Source of the DNA: Pycnopodia helianthoides
Lineage: Eukaryota; Echinodermata; Asteroidea; Forcipulatida; Asteriidae
Assembly (NCBI GenBank): GCA_032158295.1
Contig: CM063253.1
Coordinates: 5,797,001 to 5,861,000 of the forward strand
Reading direction: 5' to 3'
DNA length: 64,000 nucleotides
Of the stretch, positions 1 to 10,628 are shown one piece after another (position 1 is the first letter of the stretch; each line of letters opens with the position of its first letter). The notes below the pieces were generated by a model. It saw only the letters and a list, made by a program, of their open reading frames with translations. It searched no databases and was not told where the DNA came from. The position numbers and the translations under genes are program-made.

Positions 1-68
1 GAATTTACTCACTATACTTGCAAAGTATACCCATGAAGAGAAGACAAAGAAGGAAGTTCCAGTTTTAG

Positions 69-222
69 GTGTGGGAGGAAAACCCCCGAGAAATATTCCA
101 GGGAAAACCCACGCAATCAGGTAGGGACTTTAAACCCAATCCACATAGTGCCTCTCGGCAGGAGTCGAACTGGGGTCCTAGACATGGAAGGCGAGGAATA
201 AAACCACTACGCCCACCCGACC
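69..222 (-). repeat. tRNA-derived SINE in MTREX intron 3
   Basis: On the minus strand there is an A-box-like TGGGCGTAGTGG near 208-219 and a B-box-like AGTTCGACTCC at 161-171. These are followed by a body shared with the repeats near 30.65, 43.9 and 62.95 kb (the 'gggttttccctggaata...ctcgggggttttcctcc' theme). It is therefore a SINE with a tRNA-like head, not a functional tRNA gene. Confidence 0.65.
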
Positions 223-653
223 GCACTAATGATGTCACTTTTGCTCAAAATACCCGGATGTCAGACAAACTTTCCGGCACTCACGTGATCACCACATCGG
301 CGCGCCAGACCACACAGTGCACTTGCTCTACTTTTCAAAATGTTTTAATGTACACATAACATTTCTGTGTATTCTTGTGTTTGTTGAAATGTTTGGACAA
401 ATAAATAATAATAGTACTACTAATATTAGGAATATATATAATCACAATCGCAATCAAAGACATCACTGACTGTGCCAAGAATGTCTCGAATAAAGCTGCC
501 CACTGGTAATAATTGTTGTAACTTGTTGGCCAAGCTGTCAAAAAGTAAGAAGTGTGTGATTTTAGTTAGAGACAATCAAGGAGTTCCTAAAGTGTGTGGA
601 AGAGCTGTAGACCTAGTCGTTTGATGACCGAGTCTCCAACACTGGTGTCCTAC

Positions 654-783
654 CTTAGCTGCCTTGTTCCCAGTTGGTTTCAGCGGTTGGTATTCCTCAT
701 CGTGTGGTATGGCAACCTCATGACTGCAGCCCTCGATGGATTCCACGGTCTGACTACGGACTTGGGGTAAGATCTCCGCTAGA
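654..783 (-). CDS. MTREX: MTREX coding exon 3
   Basis: The peptide includes QTVESIEGCSHEVAIP and EEYQPLKP, aligning with VETVEGCTHEVALP and EDYLPLKP of human MTREX just before its helicase core. The acceptor is CTAG before base 783 and the donor is AAG|GTAGGA after base 654. The reading frame stays open across all 130 bases. The next exon must be left of the window, because no continuing MTREX sequence is seen in 1-650. Confidence 0.9.
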
Positions 784-909
784 CTAGTTTTAGAAGGTTA
801 AATAAAACAGTCAGAGTAAGATTATTCATAAGTTGTCAATAAAAACACAACAAAATTCAACAGAGGCCATTGTGACTGTGACTGAGAGAGGATTTGTTTC
901 TGGACTTAC

Positions 910-1017
910 TTGAGTTCATCAGCTGTTAGAGCCAGCTTTGGCTTCTTCCCCATCGAATAGTCTGGTACTTCATGATCTTCCACCTGGGGGCGTTTCCTCT
1001 CTTGACCTCCGACCGAA
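910..1017 (-). CDS. MTREX: MTREX coding exon 2
   Basis: A T6-AG acceptor precedes base 1017 and a GTAAGT donor follows base 910. The phase joins exactly to exon 1 (AG+T) and to exon 3 (AA+T). The peptide contains the basic patch YSMGKKPKLALTADEL, which matches the GKKPRIEE region of human MTREX. The exon is 108 bases long. Confidence 0.85.
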
Positions 1018-1359
1018 CTAAAAAAGCCCAACATGATCTAACTGTTACTTTTTTATATACAGGATTGGTAAGGATAAAAAACATCAAATTCATTGTTTAA
1101 TTTTAGTCTGAAAGCTTACTATTTTATACTACAACTATTTTGTGTGTGAAATATTTCCTCCTAAAGTGATTGGAATTTTATTTAAATACTCAACAAAGAA
1201 AGTACAATTAACATTCTATAATATTTAACCGATATGGAACTAAATCAAAAACAATTTTACTTTCTCACTAATTAGATGCAACACAACTTGCAATACAAGT
1301 CAACACACAATGAAAACGGGCAAAATTTTGAACATTGATTACAATAAACCAAGCCTTAC

Positions 1360-1475
1360 CTTGATTCTTGGTCATCGGCATACTCTTTTGGATGTCCACT
1401 CTGATTTTTTGACCTTTGATCGTCAGTATTGTCATCGAAAACGGAGAAAAGATCACCACCAAATGCGTCTGCCAT
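1360..1475 (-). CDS. MTREX: MTREX (Mtr4 exosome RNA helicase), coding exon 1
   Basis: The exon starts MADAFGGDLFSVFDDN, nearly the same as the start of vertebrate MTREX/SKIV2L2 (MADAFGDELFSVFEG). It ends TCA-AG at 1360, followed by a GTAAGG donor, leaving phase 2. Exon 2 resumes in the matching phase. MTREX is the DEVH-box ATPase of the nuclear TRAMP, NEXT and PAXT complexes; it unwinds RNA for the exosome. Only the acidic, poorly conserved N-terminal extension is in this window. The helicase core lies beyond the left edge. An open frame runs upstream of this ATG, but the ATG at 1475 is chosen because the family homology begins exactly there. It is the only conserved housekeeping gene I recognise and it marks one border of the receptor array. 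Confidence 0.9.
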
Positions 1476-2887
1476 CGTTCTCCAACAGAACACACACGTG
1501 TGTATTGCATGCTCAGCGCAATGTTGAAAACAAAACCCCCTACATTTTTTGCGCATTTTCGAACATGTTCTGTTAACCTTGTTTCCTAATGTGGCTTAAA
1601 CCGTGATCGCCCCCTCATTAGTTTTACGTTACGCTGAACGTGTATTGCAAGTTGAGATTGATGAGTGTGGCGAGGTCGAGAAGCTTGTTTGCACTAATTA
1701 GTAATATTGTAATTAAATACCCACTTTAAATACTCTGTGCTCCTTGAGCTACACATAATTTTTCCTGAAAACTAACAAGTGATACTCTACTAGGCACAGT
1801 TCTTCCTTCAATATACACTTTATCGCTCAAATACCCCATTTAATGGTGGAAATGATTAGCTAGTTCTATAAAGTAACTATCCAAATATTGACAGTCGTTT
1901 CGGCTCCTTGGGAGATTCTCTCCGAATATTAAAATTGGCTCCTCGAATCACTAAGCTTCCCTAGATCATAAGTAATAATAATTTAGCTCCACGTCTCCTC
2001 AAGTACTTAGCTAGCTCCACGGCGTCACTAAAATAGCTCCACAGTTCCTTAAGTGTTTGGCTCCCCAAGTAAAAAAATATAGCCCCAAGCATCTCCCAAG
2101 TCAAGAAAGATGTTGGAAACAAAGCAGTGATGAATTTATCCTTATCTGCTTATGCATCCGAATTTCAGAAATAATTTCCTAAAATATTATTCACATACCT
2201 CGAGCTCATCAATATCTCACTGTCTTTCTGAAAACTCTGAATAATGTCTCAATGAGCTTGATGAGCACAATAAAACTTGGAGCGGGTCAGCAACATAACA
2301 TGACTATACCTGTCAACTAAAAACAGCCTCGAAATTTCCCAAATTGGCTCTAAATGTGAACTGCGCACATTTTCACGCACAAAAACTTCTCTCCCATAGA
2401 ATTTAAGCCACACCCCTAAATTCTGACTTTGGCTAAATCAATCTGCAAGTTCACGTCGAAAACCAGCTAAGAATCACATTTTGTACAAGTTACCACTGAA
2501 TAAATGAGCTAAAATGCTCTTTAATATTTACTCTCTCTATTTGTAAGAAATAACAATTCAATAAAGAAACATATTACCTGAAATTTCTAACTTAAGTTTA
2601 ATCCCGAACGTAAACAAAGCTATTTATATTGATAGCACTGATGTGTGACGTCATCTAATTAGTATGCACGACAAGGTCGATCACTGATGGAGCAGATATA
2701 ACTCTATCATTTTTCTTCTTAATTTCTCTGCTCGAAAAGTTTCATTCCAATGAGCATCAAAAGTATTAACGTTTATATACTATAAAATAATGTAATTTTA
2801 CATCCACAAATAAAGGCGTTTTTGCGGCACGCAAACTAGAAACTATTTACAAACATGCGACCAATCATCACACAGTGAACAACGGAA

Positions 2888-2900
2888 GACGCCATCTTGG
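2888..2900 (-). promoter_or_regulatory. YY1-like motif (CCAAGATGGCGTC)
   Basis: The minus-strand CAAGATGGCG core matches the YY1 consensus that often lies just downstream of transcription starts. It sits 1.4 kb upstream of the MTREX start codon, so it may mark a separate start site. No associated coding exon could be confirmed. Confidence 0.3.
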
Positions 2901-3248
2901 ATTCTAATAGACTGTGTTTGACATTGTGTGTACGCACACGTGTGTTAGCTCACAACAATCGATTCACATGTACAGTTAATACATCGGAAAGAAGTGACTA
3001 TTCCAGTAAACTCCCTGGAAATATATGTTGCAAAAGTTATTCATCTAAAAGTGGGCATTATAAAGGTAAGATTAAACGCCAAAATGTAAATTAAATGTCG
3101 GCTTTTTCGACACACAATGCTGTAATTTATTTAGCCAAGATCTACTTGTTGAAACATTGTCATAATAATGGATTAATGACGTTTCGTATATTTGCAGGCT
3201 ATTCGCTCTAAAACACCGGGTACGAATTGATCCAGTTCCGTGTCCCAT

Positions 3249-3407
3249 GGGGGCCTGACCAATTTTAGGGTCAGTATGACCTGGAATCTGTGTCAAAATG
3301 ACACAGAAATGGGTCAAACTGACGCTAAATCTGAGTTCAAATCTCTTTTGTTTTAAAACTAAACACAGTTTCCGGGTCAGCCTGACTCTGAATTGGGTAA
3401 GGCCCCC
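3249..3407. repeat. Imperfect foldback (MITE-like) repeat
   Basis: The outer arms GGGGGCCTGACCAATTTTAG and the complement of the right end pair imperfectly. The inside is built of short alternating GGGTCAG / CTGAC / TGTGTCAAAATGACACA palindromes. There is no coding capacity. It is probably a small non-autonomous DNA element; no target-site duplication was confirmed. Confidence 0.45.
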
Positions 3408-5036
3408 TGGCACGCCGGATTTTGGGTCCCCGTGAGTTTTTAGAGTGTTGTCTCATCAATGAATCAACACAATGGCTTGAAACAAAGGAACGAATCAATG
3501 ATTTTAATTGAAACAATGTGCTCTTTGATTCATGTTGGTTTACAGTCGGCGAACGGAGGCCGTGTCATGAGAATCGACATGAGACCCGGCCGCAGCGTTT
3601 TCAGACCGGCGGAGTGTTTCAGTGCAACACGGTGATTACAACAATGGTAAGCTTGGATATAAATTCATGTTTTCCTTTCAAGAAACTCAAATTCATTATT
3701 GCTCTGTGCTTACTAAAAAAAATGTTGCCCACAAGTTGGAAGAAGATTGAGACGTCATGAATTGCCAAGGGTCCCAAAACTCTGATTTTGTACATTGTAG
3801 GCAGTTCAGAATAAAAAACTATCCGCTATTAATAAATACCAATCGCCTGATGAAGCCCACTAACGGCACGGACTTGATATCATTATCAATCCCCTTAGTT
3901 CTTTGTCTTAGTTCTAAAAACTGAATGTTACAGTTGATTCAAGGAAACAGCGTTCATGTTTTGGTCTCAACCTAAATGGTAATACGAATTATTAATGAAT
4001 GAAAAGTAAGAAACAAATCTTCAAACATTTTGACAATTAAAATAAATTTTAATATTTTAATGAAAAACAAAGTAGGTTTACTCCTTTAATTGAAAACAAA
4101 ATAAAAACGACAAGAGATAATTCTGATTTGCAATATAGAAGCGTTTAAAGTACTTGAAGAAAACCAAATTAATTTGTAATGTGGTATAGGATCCACTCAC
4201 TACAAAGTATTCACGTTAAAGGTGGGGGTCACTGAAAACAATTGTGTAATTTCTATCCAAAAGCCTCCTTGTTTTAAAGATTGTACAAAGCACCCTGCAA
4301 AATATTTGACATAAACTTCCCCCGTTGATTAGAAATCACTAAATTTATGTCAACAATTTTGAATATTCGAAACTCACATCAAGGCGAGTTTTGAAGATTC
4401 AAATTTCCGTGGTGTCCGTTTGCGAATGCTGTGAATACTGCGGCCAGAGATGCGGGTGGTATCCGCTGTCACCTCGCTAAACGTGAATTAATTTGACGTT
4501 ATTGAAAATAACATGACAGTTTGTTGCTGTTTTCTCAACAAGTAGACACTGTATTCAGCTGAAACTTTCACAGGTGGCTTGTATTCTATGTGTCTGGGTA
4601 ATTTTGCCCATAAATCTGCACAACGTTGACAACAACCATTATATGACCCCACCTTTAAGAAAATGATCATTCATTGTAATTTGTGAATATATATATTAAA
4701 AACATGTGCTAGCTATACAAATTAACGAAGAATGACTGATATCGACGCGTGGTATCGTGAACGTCCGGCTCAAACATGAAAAGGTATACAACGACCCTCA
4801 AGTTTATTAAACTAATTTTGTTTAAAGTCGTTTTATTTTAAAATTCTGAACAAGTTAGATTTGCAAATAGATTCATCTTAACCCAGTAGTAACAAATAAT
4901 ATTGATAAATGTTTTACCATTAATGTAAAAAAAGAAAAACACAAACAAACAAAAAACAACAACGAACAAGCAAACCAAAAAAATCAACAAAACGAAAAAA
5001 CCCAACCCAAACCACCCTACAAAATAAAAAGAAATA

Positions 5037-6520
5037 AACATATATTTAACGGAGTATTACTTCCTTCGATATAGGTATATTTTGAATAAGTATGGATGCA
5101 TTTACAAACATTTTACATAAATTGTATAAAATCCAAGCCTTTTATCCGTAATCTGCGCGAAATGGTCAACGATGTTGGTTTATTCTGTGTACTGATGAAT
5201 TTTCACCAAAAACAAACTGTACATGCATTTAAAAAACAAAAACAAACCCGAAGCCTACATTGAAAAATGGTTTTATGCACTCAAAATAAACCAACATTTT
5301 AAAACACTTTGTGGAAATTCAATTAAGGAGAAAGGGCAGAGGAAAACTTGGGAGAAAGTGGGTGTGGTGGTAGAAGGGTGTGTATAGGGGTTGGCATACA
5401 AACATACACTACGTATGATGCAACACAGTAATCTGTCCCCACTCAAAGCAAGTTTGTTTAAAAAATGTACATGACAGAGGTTCAATTATAATGTATATGA
5501 AGTTGCATTGTTCTTGTGAGGTGAAGATTTTAAAAGCTAAGGTTTGTCTGCATTTTTTGCTTTCACTTAAATGGTACTTTTTATCAACAAGACAGACTTT
5601 TGTCATAAAACAATCAATGTTTTTTTTGGTGTTATCAGTACATTGATAACCAAAATCAGGATGAATTGGAAAGTTTTTTGTTTAAATGTGCTTAATGATT
5701 TTAAATATGTTAGGTAATTAGTAAGGAAACAAATTTTAAGTGAAATGATAAAGATGCTCAGGATCTTGGCAGTATAATAAACTATACAAAAATATATCTG
5801 CGCAAAATATTTACAAATAAAACTGAATGTCAAACATTGATTCCCATTCGTTTAGTTAGACGAGAGCAACGACAAGAGATGAAATCATATAAAACTTATC
5901 TGAAAATACTTTATCAATGCATACTAAGAATGGATAAAGGCATTAGACCCCTTGCATTGACCAACATCTTTGGTGTCAAACAACGGAAACGCGCGCGTCA
6001 TGTACGCGTTGCGCACGACTCTCAACCAATGAAAGCTCTGGCGGCCAATGCCAGGGGTCTATTAAAGGGTGTGTACAACTTTGCTAAGGTTGAAAATACA
6101 TGGTTTAAAGACGGTCATGGTGGAAAACTTCCCTTGAAATACTTTTGCTTGAAATGCTACAGTTTTTTAGGAAATGAGTAATATACAACAATTAGTCTTT
6201 ATCACGGTGATAAAATCCGATGTTTGAAAACATATGAGAGGGTTTTTCATTATTTCTCGTAGCTGCGATGACCGATTGAGCTTAAGCTTTCACATGTTTG
6301 TTATTTCATGTATATGTTGGGTCACATACAGTGCAGATACTGGTTTTTGGACAATTACCAATGTTGTACATGTGCTTTAAGCAGTGGTTGATATTGAAAC
6401 AAATGCACACGTAGGAGGAGGTACGAGGATGAAATTGGGAGAGAGAATACCGGGCCTGGTGGCAAGGAGAAGGGCCGAGTCCTGCTCATCCTACGGTATC
6501 TATATTAATATCGATTAATG
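5037..6520. other. Diverged S-type module, 3' flank of receptor gene 1
   Basis: Short colinear stretches match the 45.2-46.6 kb region downstream of gene 10: 'acttcctt...aagcatggatgcattt' near 5060-5110, 'ggaaacttgg' near 5345, and 'ctcaggatc...agtata' near 5757-5780. The last 100 bases, with 'gggagagagaataccgggcc', are the 3' flank shared by long-tail genes. No gene was identified in it. Confidence 0.5.
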
Positions 6521-8152
6521 TTACTTTATCATTACGCTCGAGTACATCACTGCTTCAGATTCTGGTTGTGGGTTGCTGCCGTCATCTAGAATCTCGTCTG
6601 ATGACAAATCCAAATCAGCATAGACAATGTGATCCTCAGATCCTGGGTTGCCATGACTCTGCTGCCTCATGGGTACAGATACTTGGGCATATGAAGCATC
6701 GTCAGCGTTTTCCAGGCTTGGGGTACCGTCGTTGACGCTTGTTGGGGGTGGGGAAGAGGGTATCATCCGGTCATCGTGGAAACGAGTCGACGCGTTACTC
6801 CTACGCTCTGCTGGTTTGGGTTTATAGGGTGTGGGCTTACTAGGTCGAGTTGGTCTGACTAGAGCCGTCGGTTTGATGGGTGTGGATAAGTCGTCCCCAG
6901 AGGGCGATGTTGTTCTATCATAGACACTGGAATCAAATGCGGGATTGTTGTAACTCTGCTGAGTTGTAGGATCATCGGTCAGGTCTGACTGTTGCTTCTT
7001 CACTTCATTTTCAGTCCGTTTAGTTCGGGTACGGAATGGTTTTGCGTATATTAGACTTGGATGAGTCGCCTCTGCTGTTCGCACCGGCGCAGTGTCAGCA
7101 AATGATGCGTCTTGTCCGGACATTGGGCTATGGGAGGGGACATTTATGATATTATCCTGTAACCCATGATGTGTTGAGTCAAGCTCTCCACACTCGTTGA
7201 AACTGATCTGAGAATGTTCAAGTCTATCCAGTGTCAATTCAGTATTTGTTGGATTGATGTCTGGATTGGACTGTCCTGATTTGGGATCCGAGTTGCCGGA
7301 GCGTCGTTTACAGCAAATAAAGATCAGGATTACGATGAGAAGAAATGCAATGAGTCCTCCGGCTACTGCTCCGACAATAATCGTTGGTTCTGGATTGGTG
7401 TTGTTCCTCACTGTAATTGGTCCGATATGACATGTACGTTGCATACCAGCGAAATACATTGATGATATGAAGCATTCGAATGCAACACCATTATCAGAAT
7501 CATCCACTGTCAAATATAATGTCCTTACGACTGTATCGTTATCATCGTTGATTACTGATGTCCATGTGGTGTATCTAGTAGTTTGTTTCGTAGCATTGAT
7601 CATTATTGTGACTGTTCCGTGACTGCTCTCAGATGAACACCTCATATTATGTAACTCTGTCCCTGCGTCTACTTTAATGGGTCCAGAAGGGGAGCACATA
7701 GGGAAGGACTCACTGGGGAAGTATAACACTGAAAGTGTTACATTGGATGTGACTACGATGTCGTGGCCTCCGCCCGGTATTGGGTCATTGACATTACACA
7801 CATATTCATCAGTATCGGTCCTCTGCACATTGGTGATGGTAAAGTTTTGGACAACTGTTTGAGAAGCCATGTCTACCGATGTATCGAAGATGAATCGTCC
7901 ATTCGTAGAAAAAGGGGCATCGCCCCATCTTAGGGTCTGGTGTTCAGTCCTCCACTCCACGATGTGATCCGACTCGAGGTTTGTAGCGGTACACCTCATA
8001 TCTACCTGCCCGCCCTCCTTACGATCAGCCTCTGGTGTTAAGATCTCCGCATACACTGCTGGTTGAGCATTGACAACCATCAGGAATCCGCCTGCATCAA
8101 GTGAACACCAAACACACACCAGGAAAACATACATGGAGATCCTTCCATCCAT
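6521..8152 (-). CDS. Receptor gene 1: long-tail two-Ig transmembrane receptor, intact
   Basis: 543 residues. Signal peptide about 1-29. D1 about 30-143 has the Ig hallmarks C54, W67 and DEYVC with C119. D2 about 144-250 has C172 and DNGVAFEC with C227, no core Trp, and an extra Cys pair (C153 in PMC, C241 in RTC). The stalk is the shortest in the array (about 8 residues, NNTNPEP). The TM helix is about 257-280, followed by CCKRR. The tail of about 260 residues carries LIYAKP, a Pro-rich stretch (RPTRPSKP), YAQV (Y488), IVYADL (Y511) and VMYSSV (Y537). The last two fit the ITIM consensus, so an inhibitory SHP-type phosphatase-docking tail is inferred. The start context ACAATGG is shared by the array. 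D2 has a one-residue insertion (HNMRC). Ligand and expression are unknown. Confidence 0.85.
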   Translation of the reverse strand: MDGRISMYVFLVCVWCSLDAGGFLMVVNAQPAVYAEILTPEADRKEGGQVDMRCTATNLESDHIVEWRTEHQTLRWGDAPFSTNGRFIFDTSVDMASQTVVQNFTITNVQRTDTDEYVCNVNDPIPGGGHDIVVTSNVTLSVLYFPSESFPMCSPSGPIKVDAGTELHNMRCSSESSHGTVTIMINATKQTTRYTTWTSVINDDNDTVVRTLYLTVDDSDNGVAFECFISSMYFAGMQRTCHIGPITVRNNTNPEPTIIVGAVAGGLIAFLLIVILIFICCKRRSGNSDPKSGQSNPDINPTNTELTLDRLEHSQISFNECGELDSTHHGLQDNIINVPSHSPMSGQDASFADTAPVRTAEATHPSLIYAKPFRTRTKRTENEVKKQQSDLTDDPTTQQSYNNPAFDSSVYDRTTSPSGDDLSTPIKPTALVRPTRPSKPTPYKPKPAERRSNASTRFHDDRMIPSSPPPTSVNDGTPSLENADDASYAQVSVPMRQQSHGNPGSEDHIVYADLDLSSDEILDDGSNPQPESEAVMYSSVMIK

Positions 8153-9212
8153 TGTACTGAATCTGAGTTTATTAAGTTGCTATTAAATCATTCCTGGACA
8201 CGAAGGATAAAGGATGGAAATACACGAAGTAGAATGATCCTGCGTTCACACACAACTCAATGTAACAGTGATTTAATGTACATGTATTTAACGATGAAGT
8301 TAACTTGGTTGTACTTCCTCATACTGAGCACTACGTCAATGAACTTTAACAATAAAACAAGTCTGGGTTTTAGCTGTATCGAGTTATGTTTAATGTCACA
8401 GTTCAACTGAATCTAGAACGACCATACCTTAACTGTACTAACACACCATGAAAACACTCTACTACTTAAGCACAGCCACAAACCGACTGACTGTAACATT
8501 TTGAAGTTATAGCAAGGTCTAATGGCAGAAAGAAACAAATGAAGAGACAAAAACGTTGTGAGATTATAACAGAGAAGTTTCATTGAAAAGGGAATAACAT
8601 ATCAACGCCAGTGACTAATATCAATTTCTGATTTATGTTTAATGAAACTTGTACCATACATGCAGATCAGAGATGGTGTTCGCCACCAGAACGAAAAACC
8701 GTTCATCTTTCATCAAATAAGTTATTAAAACATTTCACTTGAAGTTTTTGCAACAATAGTATTGAGCTAAAATGTTGACAAATTGAAAACATGAATATCA
8801 ATAAATGCACTGGGCACAACAAGAATTTAATTTAATTCAATCATTTTCCATATATTCAATTCGACTGAATCATGAGACTATGGCCTTATACGTGGTATGC
8901 TTCCGATGCAAAATGTCCCATCCCCAAATTTCCTAGCAGTGTTATGGTTTGGTACACATCCTAACATTAACTTAGCAGAAGACTGCGCCCTCTATCCAGT
9001 CTCCCTGTCTAGTATGATCATTGTGTTCGTTTTAAATGACAGACAATTTAATACAATCCATCTTATGTCGAGAGATTGGTAACGGTAACAAGAAATTTAG
9101 TTGTTTTACATTTCTTACTAAAAAGGGTTGTACTTTGAGTGATAACAGGTAGTTAAAATCTGCTTTGATTGTGTACACAAATATATAGCGGCTTCTAAAA
9201 AGTTCAATGAAG

Positions 9213-9220
9213 TGACGTCA
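9213..9220. promoter_or_regulatory. CRE palindrome TGACGTCA, 1.06 kb upstream of gene 1
   Basis: Perfect CREB/ATF-type palindrome inside the conserved M block (TCAATGAAG-TGACGTCA-CTAACGCA). The same site recurs upstream of seven other copies. Confidence 0.45.
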
Positions 9221-9977
9221 CTAACGCATGGACCCGCAGTGACCAAACTCAAGACTGGGTTAGTTGGGGAGAACCAAGAGAGCCTTGTAAATGACGTACA
9301 ATGTCAGAAGGGTGATGCTAAGATGGAGGAAGATGATGGGATTATCATTTTCAAAAAAAATTACTAGATAATAATTTAACATGAACTTTATAAATATTGT
9401 GAGGTAAACAAAGTGCAAAGCTGTAGGGGCTGATGCACAAACAGTCATTTCTTAAAGCTTTGTATACAGCATTCTTATCTCATTCTTATTCAAATTATGA
9501 AAGCCCACTCCCTGTAAAGTTCACACCAGTACCAATTCTCAGAGAATTAATCCCATAAAAAACTCTGAAAATCAAGTATGTTTATAAATTTTGATTGCCC
9601 CAGTCTATACAAAGAATAATAAACATGAACAAAATCCCTGACCAACAATATGACCTTTTATTCGTTGTTGTCGTCCTTTGTTGATGGGATCACATAATGT
9701 AATCGACCTATATACTTAGTCATGTTGTTTGTCAGTTGATTACATACTTACGTTGTACCAATTTGAATCCACAACGAATGATTCAAAACGGGGTCCGATC
9801 AGACAATCGAGCACTCTAGATAACTGAAACGCAGTGAGCCATAGAAGGGAGGGGCACATTGCGGGCGTTCCTTAGAACATCTGGCCAGGGTTATTCCTGC
9901 ACCACGAGCCGCGGCGATAGGGGTCATTTTCCGTTCTTCACATTTCCTGAGTTGAGTATTATTTAGGTTATTTCCAC

Positions 9978-10067
9978 CACGTGAATTATCCACGATCGAA
10001 AGTTAACATTATAAAGGAGTCAGCTCTTTGATACTGCACGATCATTTTGCTCAATATATTCCTGGGT
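9978..10067 (+). promoter_or_regulatory. Plus-strand promoter-like stretch (E-box, TATA, splice donor)
   Basis: CACGTG at 9978-9983 and TATAAAGG at 10010-10017 are followed about 50 bases later by TGG|GTGAGT, a good donor. Related copies lie near 20590, 26647, 40470 and 59450; in the P module near 14730 the box reads AATAAAAG. It could start a spacer transcript running opposite to the receptor genes. There is no direct evidence of transcription. Confidence 0.3.
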
Positions 10068-10537
10068 GAGTTGACAGAAATTTAGGGAAAACTTGAGTTC
10101 ACTAGAGAGAGCTTCGTTTATAGCTCATCCCGAAAGTAGTATCAACACGAACGCTGATCGGTCAACTACGAAATGTGTTAAAGTGCTTATTAGACTCACC
10201 AAGGGTAGTACTACAAAAATTGAATTGAAAATGGGAACCGGCAGCCATCTTGAAAAAACCTACTTTGCACATTCTTGGAGAATTTAATGTGAGCTTGATT
10301 TATAGTCAATCATAATAGGATAATGTGGGAAAGTATTTTAGAAATAACATATTCTTCATTTGTTTGAGAAAACAGAGAATTTCAGCGAATAATCTGTGAG
10401 ATTTATATCAGGTTGCACCAGGGAGTCCTCTTAACATTTAAATTTAAAACTCAACAGAGGGCTCACTTTTCAATTTGTTTTTGTAATGCATTTTTATTTA
10501 TGAAGTCATAGCTTTATGTCGATTTAATAATCTACAG

Positions 10538-10628
10538 CGGTGAAGTTACTTCATCCTCGCTATTCAAACATAATCATTGAGGATGATGAGAGGTTTGATC
10601 AAACAACATCTTAATAAACAAGGATCAG
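10538..10628 (+). ncRNA. Exon-like segment of a possible spacer transcript
   Basis: About 91 bases bounded by AATCTACAG on the left and CAG|GTAAGAAG on the right. Equivalent segments at 21128-21218, 27175-27265, 36621-36710, 55644-55734 and 59932-60013 keep both splice signals; the copy near 40950 has lost its donor. The reading frame is not conserved, so a noncoding exon is the better guess. Confidence 0.25.

Larger units (their letters stand above)
1476..5036. other. No gene seen; MTREX 5' flank and low-complexity DNA
   Basis: No conserved protein is recognised in this 3.5 kb. It should hold the MTREX promoter immediately right of 1475. It also holds the foldback repeat at 3249-3407, a YY1-like motif at 2888-2900, and an A-rich tract at about 4927-5036 whose complement gives a meaningless hydrophobic frame. 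A GC-richer stretch near 3545-3645 is flanked by splice-like signals, but no family match is seen. Confidence 0.5.

Noticed and set aside
2897..3760. Two plus-strand segments with matching splice phase (donor at 3064/3065 after AAAG, acceptor TTTACAG at 3545, donor ATG|GTAAGC) that could be exons divergent from MTREX
   Set aside because: The first segment has no ATG in frame after its upstream stop, and neither peptide resembles a known family. Without RNA evidence it is not callable.
4838..5041. Very hydrophobic minus-strand frame
   Set aside because: Complement of an A-rich low-complexity tract; Phe and Val runs come from composition.
5837..6181. 114-codon plus-strand frame rich in Arg/Lys
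   Set aside because: It overlaps DNA homologous to 46.3-46.5 kb where the frame is not kept. No recognisable domain.
9799..10287. Open frames of 64 residues on both strands recurring near 9.8-10.3, 20.4-20.9, 26.4-26.9 and 40.3 kb
   Set aside because: They recur only because the spacers are recent duplicates. Indels between copies change the frames and no family is recognised.
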